Shown here in pieces: positions 8,805 to 19,838 of a stretch of 64,000 nt of DNA (the first letter of the stretch is position 1; every line of letters begins with the position of its first letter). Below the pieces are notes generated by a model. It was not told where the DNA came from. It saw only the letters and a program-made list of their open reading frames with translations, and searched no databases. The DNA is from Motiliproteus sediminis (GTDB taxonomy: Bacteria; Pseudomonadota; Gammaproteobacteria; Pseudomonadales; Balneatricaceae), in assembly GCF_017912535.1 (NCBI RefSeq), contig NZ_JAERQK010000004.1, positions 62,001 to 126,000 of the forward strand. The letters run 5' to 3'. The translations under genes and the position numbers were made by a program.

Positions 8805-10256
8805 TCAGATACCCTTGGGCGCTTGCTGGTGCCAGTCGGTGGCCTGTTGGTAGCGATGGGCCACGTTCAACAATCGTGCTTCATCCCAGTAGTTGCCGAT
8901 CAGCTGCAGGCCCACGGGCAGGCCATCAGCAAAGCCGACCGGCATGGAGAGGCCGGGCAGCCCGGCCAGGTTGACCGACAGGGTGAAAATATCTTCCAGG
9001 TACATGGACACCGGATCGGCATTCTTCTCGCCGATCTTGAAAGCCGGGTGCGGGGTGGTCGGGCCGAGGATCAGGTCGACGTCGTTCAGGGCGGCGACAA
9101 AGTCCTGCTTGATCAGGCGACGGATCTTCTGCGCCTTCAGGTAGTAAGCGTCGTAGTAGCCGGCCGACAGGGCGTAGGCGCCGATCATGATGCGGCGCTT
9201 AACCTCAGCGCCGAAGCCTTCGCCCCGGGAGCGTTTGTAGAGGTCTTCCAGATCAGCCGGGTTGTCGCAGCGGTAGCCGTAACGGACGCCGTCAAAGCGC
9301 GACAGGTTGGAGGACGCCTCCGCCGGTGCCAGTACGTAATAAGAGGGGATGCACAGCTCGGTATTCGGCAGGCTGATCTCCTTGACCGTGGCGCCCAGTG
9401 CTTCCAGCTCCTTGATTGCTGCCTGCACGGCGCTGGCGATGCGGCTGTCGACAGCGTCGCTGAAGTACTCTTTCGGCAGACCGATCTTGAGGCCGTCGAG
9501 GCTGTCGTTGAGACTGGCACTGTAGTCCGGCACGGTGCGGTCGATGCTAGTGGAGTCCTTGGGGTCAAAACCGGCCATGCAGTTCAGCAGCAGCGCGCAG
9601 TCTTCGGCGGTCTGGGCCATGGGGCCGCCCTGATCCAGCGAACTGGCGTAGGCGATCATGCCATAGCGGGAGACCCGGCCATAGGTGGGTTTGATGCCGG
9701 TGATGCCGCACAGTGCTGCCGGTTGGCGGATTGAGCCGCCGGTGTCGGTGCCGGTAGCACCCGGAGCCAGGCGCGCGGCGATCACTGCGGCAGAACCACC
9801 GGAAGAACCTCCGGGTACACAGTCAGGATTCCAGGGATTCTTGACCGCGCCGTAGAAGCTGGATTCGTTGGAGGAGCCCATGGCGAACTCGTCCATGTTG
9901 GTCTTGCCAAGGCTGACGGCGCCTGCGGCGTTGAACTTCTCGATCACGGTCGCGTCATAGGGCGCGATGAAATTGTCCAGCATCCGTGAGCCGCAGCTGG
10001 TACGCACGCCCTGAGTGCAGAAGATATCCTTGTGGGCGATCGGAATGCCGGTGAGCGCGGTGGCATCGCCGGCAGCACGGCGGGCGTCGGCGGCGGTAGC
10101 CTGTGCCAGCGCCTGTTCGGCGGTGACAGTGATAAAGCTGTTGTACTGGCCGTCGAGCTGTTCGATCCGGGTCAGATACGTCTGAGTCAGTTCCTGGCTG
10201 GAGAAGTCGCCGTTGGCAAGGCCAAGGCTGAGTTCGGCAAGGGTTTGGGTGTGCAT
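8805..10256 (-). CDS. gatA: aspartyl/glutamyl-tRNA amidotransferase subunit A
   Basis: 483 residues of the amidase-signature family. The Ser-Ser-Lys triad is visible: Lys in PIAHKDIF, one Ser in [10 protein letters not shown] and the nucleophile in [13 protein letters not shown]. GatA hydrolyses glutamine and channels ammonia to GatB. It lies 88 bases after gatC on the same strand. Confidence 0.97.
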   Translation of the reverse strand: MHTQTLAELSLGLANGDFSSQELTQTYLTRIEQLDGQYNSFITVTAEQALAQATAADARRAAGDATALTGIPIAHKDIFCTQGVRTSCGSRMLDNFIAPYDATVIEKFNAAGAVSLGKTNMDEFAMGSSNESSFYGAVKNPWNPDCVPGGSSGGSAAVIAARLAPGATGTDTGGSIRQPAALCGITGIKPTYGRVSRYGMIAYASSLDQGGPMAQTAEDCALLLNCMAGFDPKDSTSIDRTVPDYSASLNDSLDGLKIGLPKEYFSDAVDSRIASAVQAAIKELEALGATVKEISLPNTELCIPSYYVLAPAEASSNLSRFDGVRYGYRCDNPADLEDLYKRSRGEGFGAEVKRRIMIGAYALSAGYYDAYYLKAQKIRRLIKQDFVAALNDVDLILGPTTPHPAFKIGEKNADPVSMYLEDIFTLSVNLAGLPGLSMPVGFADGLPVGLQLIGNYWDEARLLNVAHRYQQATDWHQQAPKGI

Positions 10257-10344
10257 CGTTGCCTGTTTCCGATAGCTGCGGGAGCCGGTGTCGCGTGGCG
10301 CCCTGTTCGATTCAATGGGTTGCGGGGTGGCCTTGTGCGGCGGG

Positions 10345-10632
10345 TTACTCGATCACCTTGGGGACCAGGAACAAACCGTTCTCGGTCGCCGGAGCGTTGG
10401 CCTGCAGCGCTTCGCGCTGATTTTGCTCGGTCACTGCGTCGGCACGCAGGCGCTGGCTGGCATCGTGGGGGTTGGCCATCGGTTCAAGGGCGCTGGTATC
10501 AGCGGCCTGCATCTGGTCGACCAGTGCCAGAATGTTGGAAAGGTGCTGTGCGTATTCAGGAATGTCGGCGTCATCAAGCTGAAGCCGGGCCAGATGGGCG
10601 ATTTTTTCCACATCGGAGCGGTCAAGGGACAT
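10345..10632 (-). CDS. gatC: aspartyl/glutamyl-tRNA amidotransferase subunit C
   Basis: 95 residues, the normal GatC length, opening [17 protein letters not shown] as expected. GatC is a small structural subunit that wraps around and stabilises the GatA-GatB pair. First gene of the leftward gatCAB operon and divergent from mreB with 141 bases between the start codons, an arrangement conserved in Pseudomonas relatives. Confidence 0.95.
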   Translation of the reverse strand: MSLDRSDVEKIAHLARLQLDDADIPEYAQHLSNILALVDQMQAADTSALEPMANPHDASQRLRADAVTEQNQREALQANAPATENGLFLVPKVIE

Positions 10633-10677
10633 TTCTATTGATCCTGATCTGCGGTTACAAAAGGGGCCTTAAGGTAA

Positions 10678-11811
<1,134 letters not shown>

Positions 11812-11865
11812 TCGTGAAGGGACACCGCTTGACGGCACCGCTTGCAACGCGCCGCTCTTTGGGTG

Positions 11866-12798
11866 GTGCGGGGGTGTCCTATTAGCTCTATCTTTCGCAC
11901 CGAATCCGGTCGTAGCGGTATCGTTCTGATACTGCTGTTATCAGCTGCGCTGATGGCAACCGATCTGCTATGGAAACCGATGGCTCATTATCGCGGCTAC
12001 CTGACCCTGCTGGTTACCCCGGTGCAGTGGCTGGTGGACGTGCCTACCCGGGTGTGGATGACGGTTAACAGTAAGATTACCGATCGTGACGCCCTGCAGC
12101 AGGAGAACGGTCGCCTGCGCAGCGACATATTATTGATGTCGAGACAACTGCAGCGGATGGATGACCTGACCACAGAAAACGCCCGCCTGCGGCTGCTGTT
12201 GAATGGTTCCCGTCGCCTCGATGAGCGGGTGCAGTTAGCGGAGCTGATCGGAGTTAACGCTGATCCCTTTATCCACCAGATCGTGATCAACAAAGGGCTG
12301 CGTGACGGTGCCTATCTGGGTCAGCCGGTGCTGGACGAGAACGGCATCATGGGCCAACTGGTGGAAGTGGGCCCTTACACGTCACGGGTATTGCTCATCA
12401 CTGACAACCAGCACGCGCTGCCGGTGCAGGTGGATCGCAGCGGCTTCAGGGCATTGCTGCTGGGCAACGGTAGCAAACAGTCGCTGCGACTCGATCATGT
12501 GCCGGACACGGCGGATATTCAGGTGGGCGACCTGCTGTTGAGCTCTGGCCTTGGCGGGCGCTTTCCGGCCGGTTATCCGGTGGCAGAAGTGAGTGAAATT
12601 GTCCACGATCCGGGACGCCCATTCGCGCTGGTGCGGGCGGTACCACGTGCACGTTTGGACAAGAGTCGTCATCTGTTGCTGGTGACCCGCCAGGAACCGC
12701 CGTTGCTGGATGGCCCCATTGCCGATCCGGTAGCCGCTCCCCCCACGGCATCTGCGCCCGCCTCGTCCGGTTCCAGCGCGTCCGGAGGTCAGCCGTGA
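11866..12798 (+). CDS. mreC: rod shape-determining protein MreC
   Basis: About 310 residues: short cytoplasmic tail, one membrane segment (IVLILLLSAALMATDLLW), a coiled coil (about residues 70-110, rich in QQENGRLRSD-type heptads), then the beta-barrel MreC domain with VLDENGIMGQLVEVG and LLLSSGLGGRFPAGYPVAEV, ending in a Pro/Ala/Ser-rich tail. MreC links MreB to PBP2. The start is unresolved: no ATG exists between the mreB stop and the membrane segment. GTG at 11866 or 11863 and TTG at 11842 lack good ribosome-binding sites, while ATT at 11881 follows GGGGGTG and would give a typical short tail. Overlaps mreD by 4 bases. Confidence 0.93.
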   Translation: MRGCPISSIFRTESGRSGIVLILLLSAALMATDLLWKPMAHYRGYLTLLVTPVQWLVDVPTRVWMTVNSKITDRDALQQENGRLRSDILLMSRQLQRMDDLTTENARLRLLLNGSRRLDERVQLAELIGVNADPFIHQIVINKGLRDGAYLGQPVLDENGIMGQLVEVGPYTSRVLLITDNQHALPVQVDRSGFRALLLGNGSKQSLRLDHVPDTADIQVGDLLLSSGLGGRFPAGYPVAEVSEIVHDPGRPFALVRAVPRARLDKSRHLLLVTRQEPPLLDGPIADPVAAPPTASAPASSGSSASGGQP

Positions 12799-13283
12799 TG
12801 GCCGCCGCTCCTCACAACCGCTGGGTGATCCTGCTGACTTTCCTGCTGGCGCTGATGCTTAGTGCCATGCCGCTGCCGGAATATGTCGAGTGGGGACGAC
12901 CGCAATGGGTCGCCTTGACGCTGATCTACTGGGTGGCTGCACTGCCGAACCGGGTCGGACCCTGGCAGGCCTGGATGCTGGGGCTGCTACTGGATATTCT
13001 GCAGGGCAGCTTGCTCGGAATCCATGCCCTGTCGCTGGCTGTCATCGCCTATATTATCCAGCTGTTGCATCGACGCTTTCGCATGTATCCGGTGTGGCAG
13101 CAGGCGATGCTGGTGTTGGTGCTGATCGGGACCTATCAGATGGCCCTCCAGTGGGCGCAGACACTCACCGGAACCGGCTCCGATACGCTGTTGTTTCTGC
13201 TGCCGTCACTGATCAGCACTTTGATCTGGCCCTGGCTGTTTGTGGTGCTGCGCAGCGTGCGTCGCGCGTTACAGGTGCGTTAG
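12795..13283 (+). CDS. mreD: rod shape-determining membrane protein MreD
   Basis: 162 residues, the E. coli length, with about five hydrophobic membrane segments (for example WVILLTFLLALMLSAMPL and AMLVLVLIGTYQMAL). MreD has low sequence conservation but the size, topology and position after mreC identify it. It starts GTG-ATG, the GTG overlapping the mreC stop. Confidence 0.93.
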   Translation: MMAAAPHNRWVILLTFLLALMLSAMPLPEYVEWGRPQWVALTLIYWVAALPNRVGPWQAWMLGLLLDILQGSLLGIHALSLAVIAYIIQLLHRRFRMYPVWQQAMLVLVLIGTYQMALQWAQTLTGTGSDTLLFLLPSLISTLIWPWLFVVLRSVRRALQVR

Positions 13284-13284
13284 C

Positions 13285-13872
13285 GTGAGTGGCTCGCGGC
13301 GGCTGCTGCTGGCTTCGCAATCGCCACGCCGGCGCGAACTGCTGGCACAGATAGGCGTGCCGCTGGACTGCGTCCAGGTCGATGTAGACGAGAGCCCGCT
13401 GGCAGGCGAATCGCCTGCTGCCTATGTCGCCCGCCTGGCGCTGGCCAAAGCGCGGGCCGGCTGGCAGCTTGCCGGGCGCGGCCCGGTTCTTGGCAGCGAT
13501 ACCACCGTTGTTTGCGACCGGCAGATTCTCGGCAAACCGATGGATGAGGCCGACTGCGTGGCCACGCTGATGCGGTTGTCGGGGCGCACTCATCAGGTGC
13601 TGACCGCGGTGGCATTGGTGGATGATGAACGGGATGCGGTTGAGGTGGTCGAAACCGAGGTGGCTTTTCGTCCGCTCAGCGAGGATGAATGCCGGCGCTA
13701 CTGGGCCACCGGCGAACCGCAGGATAAAGCCGGCAGCTACGGTATTCAGGGGCTGGGTGCGGTTTTTGTGGCCGCCATCAATGGCAGCTACTCCAGCGTG
13801 GTGGGGCTACCCTTACAGGAGACGGCGACATTGCTGAGCCAATTTGGCGTCGATGTCTGGCAGCAGCGCTGA
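13285..13872 (+). CDS. maf: Maf-type nucleoside triphosphate pyrophosphatase (YhdE group)
   Basis: 195 residues (E. coli YhdE 197). Signature features: LASQSPRRRELLAQIG at the N-terminus, VLGSDTTV with the catalytic Asp, and DKAGSYGIQGLG in the C-terminal half. Family enzymes hydrolyse dTTP, UTP and modified pyrimidine nucleotides to monophosphates and are viewed as house-cleaning enzymes. It sits between mreD and rng, the same order as E. coli yhdE-rng-yhdP. The GTG at 13285 starts just after the mreD stop and is preferred over the upstream in-frame ATG at 13240, which lies inside mreD. Confidence 0.95.
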   Translation: MSGSRRLLLASQSPRRRELLAQIGVPLDCVQVDVDESPLAGESPAAYVARLALAKARAGWQLAGRGPVLGSDTTVVCDRQILGKPMDEADCVATLMRLSGRTHQVLTAVALVDDERDAVEVVETEVAFRPLSEDECRRYWATGEPQDKAGSYGIQGLGAVFVAAINGSYSSVVGLPLQETATLLSQFGVDVWQQR

Positions 13873-13882
13873 GGAGCGACCG

Positions 13883-15352
13883 ATGGGCGAAGAGATTCTG
13901 ATCAACTTTACACCGATGGAAACCCGCGTTGCCGTGATCGAAAACGGTATGCTGCAAGAGGTCTACATCGAACGGGTTGAGAAGAGAGGGATCGTCGGCA
14001 ACATCTATAAGGGTCGGGTTGCGCGCGTATTGCCCGGAATGCAGGCTGCCTTTGTCGATATCGGTCTGGAGCGCGCGGCGTTTATCCATGTCGCCGAGCT
14101 GTTGCCCAACCAGCATGGCGACGAAAAAGTATCGCCGCAGCCCAGCATCAGCACACTGCTGCGTGAAGGGCAGTCGCTGGTGGTGCAGGTTACCAAGGAT
14201 CCGATCGGCTCCAAGGGCGCGCGGCTGACGACCCATCTGTCGATCCCCTCTCGCTATCTGGTGTTCATGCCGGATAACCCCCATGTCGGCATTTCGCAAC
14301 GGATCGAAAGTGAAGTGGAGCGCGAGCGGCTGCGTAATGTGGTTACCGAAATGGTCGGGCAGGAGGAGGAGGTCACCGGTGGCTTTATCTTGCGGACCGT
14401 ATCCGAAGGTGCCCGCGACGAGGATCTGCGCTCTGATATGCGTTTCCTGCTGCGGCTGTGGCGCAAAGTTCAGGGGCGGATGCAGAGTGCCGGGGCGCCG
14501 GAGGTGATCTACGAGGATCTGCCGTTGCATATGCGGATCTTGCGTGATGTTGCTTACCCGGTGGTAGAGCGGATCCGGATCGACTCGCGTGAAACCTTTC
14601 AGAAGGCCAGCGAGTTTGTCTCGACCCTGGTTCCCGAGATTGCCGACCGGCTGGAGTATTACCCCGGCGAGCGCCCGATATTCGATCTCTATAACGTCGA
14701 AGACGAGATCCAGAAAGGCCTGGGGCGCAAGGTTGAGCTCAAATCCGGTGGTTACTGCATCTTCGACCAGACCGAGGCGATGACTACGGTGGACGTCAAT
14801 ACCGGCGCTTATGTCGGTCACCGTAATCTCGAAGAAACCATCTTTAAAACCAACCTTGAGGCGGCGACCGCCATTGGCCGGCAGCTGCGGCTGCGCAATC
14901 TCGGCGGCATCATCATTATCGACTTTATCGACATGGAAGACCCGGAGCACCGGCGTCAGGTCCTGCGCACCCTGGAACGGGTGCTGGAGAAGGACCACGT
15001 CAAATCCAAGGTGACCGGAGTGTCCGAACTCGGACTGGTGGAGATGACCCGCAAGCGTACCCGTGAGAGTCTGGAGCAGCTGCTGTGCGAGCCCTGCGCC
15101 CAGTGTCAGGGGCGTGGCAGCATGAAAACGCCGGAAACCGTCTGTTACGAAATATTCCGCGAAATACTGCGCGAGGCGCGCGCCTACGATACGGATACCT
15201 ATCTGGTATTGGCGGCGCAGTCGGTGGTCGACCGGCTGATGGATGTGGAGTCGGACCGCGTTGCCGATCTGGAAGAGTTTATCGGCAAGACCATTCAGTT
15301 TCAGGTCGAATCCCTCTATACCCCTGAGCAGTTTGACGTGGTGCTGCGCTAG
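13883..15352 (+). CDS. rng: ribonuclease G
   Basis: 489 residues, exactly the E. coli RNase G length. Begins with the RNase E/G N-terminus ILINFTPMETRVAV, has an S1 domain (about residues 38-125 with KGRVARVLPGMQAAFVDIG), the catalytic metal-binding Asp residues in TTVDVNTG and IIIDFIDM, and the zinc-link cysteines in CEPCAQCQGRG. It lacks the long degradosome scaffold of RNase E. RNase G trims the 16S rRNA 5' end. GAGGAG lies before the ATG at 13883; the longer frame from 13844 overlaps maf. Confidence 0.96.
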   Translation: MGEEILINFTPMETRVAVIENGMLQEVYIERVEKRGIVGNIYKGRVARVLPGMQAAFVDIGLERAAFIHVAELLPNQHGDEKVSPQPSISTLLREGQSLVVQVTKDPIGSKGARLTTHLSIPSRYLVFMPDNPHVGISQRIESEVERERLRNVVTEMVGQEEEVTGGFILRTVSEGARDEDLRSDMRFLLRLWRKVQGRMQSAGAPEVIYEDLPLHMRILRDVAYPVVERIRIDSRETFQKASEFVSTLVPEIADRLEYYPGERPIFDLYNVEDEIQKGLGRKVELKSGGYCIFDQTEAMTTVDVNTGAYVGHRNLEETIFKTNLEAATAIGRQLRLRNLGGIIIIDFIDMEDPEHRRQVLRTLERVLEKDHVKSKVTGVSELGLVEMTRKRTRESLEQLLCEPCAQCQGRGSMKTPETVCYEIFREILREARAYDTDTYLVLAAQSVVDRLMDVESDRVADLEEFIGKTIQFQVESLYTPEQFDVVLR

Positions 15353-15358
15353 CAACCG

Positions 15359-18300
15359 ATGGCCACCCTGCTGCACTTTCCTCTTATCCGCCACCTGTTG
15401 CGCTGGTTGCTGTTACCGTTGCTGTTGCTGCTGGCGTTGATACTCACCCTGGGGCGGCTGAGTATGGCGTCGGTTGATCATTACCGTGCCGAACTCGAAC
15501 AGTTGATGTCCGAACGTGGTCCCTATCCCGTGCGCATCGGCAAGCTGCAGGGCGGCTGGCATATCCTGTCGCCGACCTTGACCGCCAGCCGGCTGCTTGT
15601 CGGAGACGAGAACATACCGGCGCTGCGCCTCGATAAACTGGAGATGGAGCTGGATCTGCTGGCGTCCCTCTGGAATCGCCGGCCGGTGGCTCGTCGGCTA
15701 CTGCTTGATGGTTTGGATCTGGCCGTTTGGCGCAACCACTACGGTGATTGGCAGCTGGCCGGTGCAGGCGCGGTGGCTGGTCAAAGCGCCGAGGAGGCCG
15801 ATCTGATGCCGATTCTTCAGTCCCTGTGGCTGCAGCGTGAGGTGGCGATTCGCAACGCACGGCTACAGGTGACTTTGCAGGACCGAGATGTGGCAATGCC
15901 GGTGCAGCAGCTGGAGCTGGCGTGGCAGCACCGGGGCGATCGACAGCGTCTCTATGCCCGCCTTGGTCTGGACGATGAGGCAGCGATAACCCTGCGAGGT
16001 GCTTCCAGCGGCCGGCTTGGCACGGATGAGTTCCGGGGGAGTTATCATCTGCGCACATCGATGCTGGCGCCGGAGCTGTTGGCGGCGCTGCTGCCTGAGC
16101 AGCCGCCGCACCCTATGGAGCTGGGGCTGACCACCGAACTATGGGCGGAGGTTGAGGGGCACCAGCAGTGGGTGGGCGGGACCCTGAGCTTGCCCCGACT
16201 GGTGTGGCGTCGCGGCGACAGCTCATTGCGCGTCGATGACCTGATGGCCCGAATTCAGCTGGCGCACCAAGCTGATGGCAACTGGCATGCACAGCTTGAC
16301 GCCATTCAGGGACGTCTCAGCGACGCCCCGCTCGGTGTTGGCGACCTCTCCTTGTGGGGTAACGGCACTGCGGTCAACGGCTTGGCTACCAAGGCAATGG
16401 CTTTGGAGCCGGTGTGGCAGCAGTTGCAGAGTCTGCCACTGCTGAACGCGGCGTTGCGCGAACGGTTGTCTCCTCTGAGCCCTAAAGGGACATTGCGTAA
16501 CCTGCGTCTGAGTCGCCCCGAGGGGGCAGAGTGGTCGGCCTGGTCACTGGATGCGGATCTGGATCAGGTGGCGGTTGGGGCCTGGCACGGGGCACCCGAG
16601 GCACGCAATGTCAGCGGGCGTTTGCGTGTTGATGCTGAAGGTGGGCGTGTCGATCTTGACAGTCACGCCTTCTGGCTTAACTTCCCGGAACTGTATCGCC
16701 AGGGGTGGCAGTTTGAGCGCGCGAACGGAGCGGTGTCCTGGCGCCTGGATGAAGACAGGGTCCGAATCGAAAGCCAATTGCTGAGCCTGGGAAGCCGTGA
16801 GGTCAACGCCAACGGCCGCTTTGCCATCGATATTCCGCGCGCCGCCGTCGCAGCCGATGACGGGAGGCTGGTGCTGATGATTGGCATGCGTGACAGCAAC
16901 GGTGCCCTGGCACCGCTGTTTGTTCCCGATCGTATTCTTGATCCGGCGCTGTTCCGCTGGCTCGAAGGCGCGCTTAATGAGGGCGTGCTCCACAGCGGCG
17001 GGCTGGTGTATGACGCGCCGCTCCGCCGCAGTGACAGCGTCGATCGGCAGCCGACTTTGCAGATGTTTTTTGATACCGGGGCCACCCGGCTGCGTTATCA
17101 AAGCGGCTGGCCGGCAGTAGAGGATGCTGATGCGTTTACCCTGATCAAGAACAGCGAAGTGTTGGTGGATATCCCCAGAGGGCGGGTGTATGACCAAACC
17201 CGAATCGAACGGGCCGAGGTTTATCTGCCCCCCAAATCCCACCGGCTCGAGGTGCGGGCGCGCTTGAATGGTCCCGCAGCCGATGGCCGTCTGGCGTTGC
17301 TGGAATCCCCCATAGGAGCCAAGCTCGGTGAAGAGTTCGAACGCTGGGAAGTCATGGGCGAGCTGCATACCGAACTCAATCTGGGTCTTGATCTTGACGC
17401 CTTTGAGCGTTCCAGTATCCGCGTCGACAGTCACGTCAGCCAGGGGGAATACTGGTCCAGGGCGTTGAATTTGCGGATAGAGGAGATTAACGGCAGCGTC
17501 CATTTCGATGAGACCCAGGGCCTCTATTCCGGCGTTATCAGCGGCCGCTTCTTTGATCGCCCCCTAGTGGCCCAGATCGACACCGAGGGGCAGGGCGCTG
17601 GCGCCACCACACGCATTCGTGGATGGGGGGGGATCACCATGAACGCGGTGCGCCGCTGGACCGGATTGCCGCTGATGGATGCTTTTGCCGGCGAAACGGA
17701 CTACGCCTTCGAGCTGGATATCTGCGGTGAGCGACCGGGTTGCTCTGGACTGCGCCTCGATAGCAAGCTGCTGGGCGTAGTGGTCGATGCGCCGGCACCA
17801 TTCGCCAAACGGGGAGGGGAGGCGGCACCCTTTAGCCTTGAACTGGACCTGACGCCGGGCTATCAGTGGCTGAAACTGAGTTATCCCCAGCTGGATGGGT
17901 TGCTGGCGTTGCAGGCGGGCGAGTTGCGTGGGGGGGAGCTGTCGTTGGGGCGCGACTACCCGCAGCTTCAACCACGCACCGATGGGATTGCGGTGCATGT
18001 GGCGGTTGATGATATCGAGCTGGATCAGTGGCAGGCGTTTATCGAGCATCATCTGCTGGCAGGACGTAGTCTGACCGATACCGAACCGGCACCCGCAGAT
18101 GCCGTGCAGCTGGTGGATCTGGATCTGCGCAGCAACCGGGTCAGCTATCAGGGGCGGCAGCTGCACGCAGTTGATGCGCGCATCCAGCAGCAGGGCCCTG
18201 GTTGGCGCTTGAACCTCAACAGCCGTGAGCTTGAGGGGGTCGTTATTCTGCCGAAAACATCGGGTCAGGTGGTTGTCGCGGAGCTGGAGCGCCTTTACCT

Positions 18301-19216
18301 GCCGTCTGCCGATGCTGATCAGTCCGAGGCGGACCCGTTGCTCGACTACGATCCGCGCCAGTTGCCCAGGGTCGATTTCCGGGTCGCCGACCTGCGTCGG
18401 GGTGACGAGTCATACGGCCGCTGGCAGTTCAAGCTCAGACCGGATCAGCAGGGTGCTCGCTTCCTTGAGGTCCAGAGTGATGTCAGAGGGCTCAAGCTGG
18501 GGGGCGAGCTTTACTGGGCCTTTGACGGCAGTGGCCACCAGACTGAGGCCCGGATCGATGCCGAGGCAGCTAATTTGGGTGACGTCATGGCCGCCTGGGG
18601 CTCTGCGCGCAGTCTCGAAACGGAATCGGCCAGGTTTGCCGGCACGCTGCGCTGGCAGGGCTCGCCGGCGGGATTTGACTGGAACTCGCTGGCGGGAAGC
18701 AGCAGCTTCCACGCCGAGCGGGGGCAGATACTCGATACCGGTGATCGGCCTGTACTGAAGCTGTTTAGTTTAGTCAACGTCAGTACCCTGCTGCGCCGCC
18801 TGAGTCTGGATTTTAAGGATCTGACCACGGAAGGAACCTTTTTCGACAGTATGGACTTCGAGCTGGCATTGAGCGCCGGTGTTGCCTCGACGACCCAGCC
18901 GGCTACCCTGATCAGTCCCACCTATGATCTGGAGCTGGAGGGCGATGTCGATCTGGGGCGCGAGCAGTTGGATCTAACCATGCTGGTGCAACTGCCGGTG
19001 GCTGAAAATCTGCCCATTGCGGCGGCGTTGCTGGCCTCTCCGGCCATTGCCGGAGCCGTGTTTCTGGTGGAACGGCTGATCGGCAAGCAACTCAAGCGCT
19101 TTACTTCGGTTCGTTATCAACTGAGCGGACCCTGGGAAAGCCCCGCTATGGAACTGATCAGCAAGCCCGAGGCTGCGCAGCCCGATCGCACTCGCCCGCT
19201 CGACGCAGACCTGTAA
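15359..19216 (+). CDS. yhdP: YhdP-family AsmA-like envelope protein
   Basis: 1285 residues (E. coli YhdP 1266). One N-terminal membrane segment (LLRWLLLPLLLLLALILTL), a large periplasmic region rich in beta strands, and the AsmA-like C-terminal domain with LDFKDLTTEGTFFDSM and a hydrophobic stretch PIAAALLASPAIAGAVFLVE. YhdP, TamB and YdbH are the bridge-like proteins proposed to carry phospholipids to the outer membrane. It follows rng by 6 bases and ends the mre-linked operon. In the Pseudomonas order the next genes would be nit and tldD; here three other genes intervene before nit and tldD is missing. Confidence 0.92.
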   Translation: MATLLHFPLIRHLLRWLLLPLLLLLALILTLGRLSMASVDHYRAELEQLMSERGPYPVRIGKLQGGWHILSPTLTASRLLVGDENIPALRLDKLEMELDLLASLWNRRPVARRLLLDGLDLAVWRNHYGDWQLAGAGAVAGQSAEEADLMPILQSLWLQREVAIRNARLQVTLQDRDVAMPVQQLELAWQHRGDRQRLYARLGLDDEAAITLRGASSGRLGTDEFRGSYHLRTSMLAPELLAALLPEQPPHPMELGLTTELWAEVEGHQQWVGGTLSLPRLVWRRGDSSLRVDDLMARIQLAHQADGNWHAQLDAIQGRLSDAPLGVGDLSLWGNGTAVNGLATKAMALEPVWQQLQSLPLLNAALRERLSPLSPKGTLRNLRLSRPEGAEWSAWSLDADLDQVAVGAWHGAPEARNVSGRLRVDAEGGRVDLDSHAFWLNFPELYRQGWQFERANGAVSWRLDEDRVRIESQLLSLGSREVNANGRFAIDIPRAAVAADDGRLVLMIGMRDSNGALAPLFVPDRILDPALFRWLEGALNEGVLHSGGLVYDAPLRRSDSVDRQPTLQMFFDTGATRLRYQSGWPAVEDADAFTLIKNSEVLVDIPRGRVYDQTRIERAEVYLPPKSHRLEVRARLNGPAADGRLALLESPIGAKLGEEFERWEVMGELHTELNLGLDLDAFERSSIRVDSHVSQGEYWSRALNLRIEEINGSVHFDETQGLYSGVISGRFFDRPLVAQIDTEGQGAGATTRIRGWGGITMNAVRRWTGLPLMDAFAGETDYAFELDICGERPGCSGLRLDSKLLGVVVDAPAPFAKRGGEAAPFSLELDLTPGYQWLKLSYPQLDGLLALQAGELRGGELSLGRDYPQLQPRTDGIAVHVAVDDIELDQWQAFIEHHLLAGRSLTDTEPAPADAVQLVDLDLRSNRVSYQGRQLHAVDARIQQQGPGWRLNLNSRELEGVVILPKTSGQVVVAELERLYLPSADADQSEADPLLDYDPRQLPRVDFRVADLRRGDESYGRWQFKLRPDQQGARFLEVQSDVRGLKLGGELYWAFDGSGHQTEARIDAEAANLGDVMAAWGSARSLETESARFAGTLRWQGSPAGFDWNSLAGSSSFHAERGQILDTGDRPVLKLFSLVNVSTLLRRLSLDFKDLTTEGTFFDSMDFELALSAGVASTTQPATLISPTYDLELEGDVDLGREQLDLTMLVQLPVAENLPIAAALLASPAIAGAVFLVERLIGKQLKRFTSVRYQLSGPWESPAMELISKPEAAQPDRTRPLDADL

Positions 19217-19297
19217 CGGAGAAAAAACCGCCAGTGAGCGGTCTATAGTTAGGCTGTAACCGGTAACTGAGAGCGGGCGACCGCTCGGGAGCTTGAG

Positions 19298-19834
19298 GTG
19301 GTTATCGACCTGATGGTCGAGCGCATCTGGGCTGAAGCTCGACCCATTGTATTGTCCTGGTCCGATGAGGCTTCGGAGATCTTCGTCATTGATCTGCCGT
19401 TGACTCAGGTGGCTCCTGTCCTGGATACCTTGTCGTCACGGCTGATTGCACCCTCGTTGTTGCGACTCGATGGCATCAATCTGGCGCGGGCGCGCGCCCT
19501 GGATCCCCATGTCATGCAGCAGATTATTCGAACCTCGGCTCGTTCCACGGTGCATTGCCTGCGCGGCGACGTGGGGGAAGTGGGAGCGAGCTGCTATTTC
19601 TATCTCTGGACCGACGCGGAGCGCCAGCGGCTCGAGGTTGAAATGGTGTTCTGGAATGACGTGTGCTTTCCGGCCGGCCGTCCGCTGGCCCGGCATAAAT
19701 GGCTGCTGGGCCAGCTGTTGCGGGTCGCCGAAGCGGTGCGCGGTGACAATCACCAGAGCAAATGCATTCTCAGCCGCGAATATAACGCCGAGCCGCGGGA
19801 GCTGCTTTCCAGTGCCCGGGTAGCGATCTGGTGA
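19298..19834 (+). CDS. hypothetical protein
   Basis: 178 residues starting at GTG 19298 (GGGAG at good spacing) or ATG 19313. It is soluble, without signal peptide or membrane segment, and has a mixed alpha/beta look with EVEMVFWNDVCFPAG and a helical segment RHKWLLGQLLRVAEAVRG. I recognise no family. It is followed after 4 bases by the small gene at 19839 and then by the MBL hydrolase, so the three may share a transcript. It sits at a synteny break between yhdP and nit. Confidence 0.7.
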   Translation: MVIDLMVERIWAEARPIVLSWSDEASEIFVIDLPLTQVAPVLDTLSSRLIAPSLLRLDGINLARARALDPHVMQQIIRTSARSTVHCLRGDVGEVGASCYFYLWTDAERQRLEVEMVFWNDVCFPAGRPLARHKWLLGQLLRVAEAVRGDNHQSKCILSREYNAEPRELLSSARVAIW

Positions 19835-19838
19835 CCGC

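Noticed and set aside
8217-9734. A 505-codon open frame on the + strand opposite gatB and gatA
   Set aside because: It lies wholly opposite two well-supported genes, has no recognisable family and arises from GC-rich codon structure.
13778-15394. A 538-codon open frame on the - strand opposite rng
   Set aside because: Shadow of RNase G; low-complexity His/Gln/Leu content without domains.
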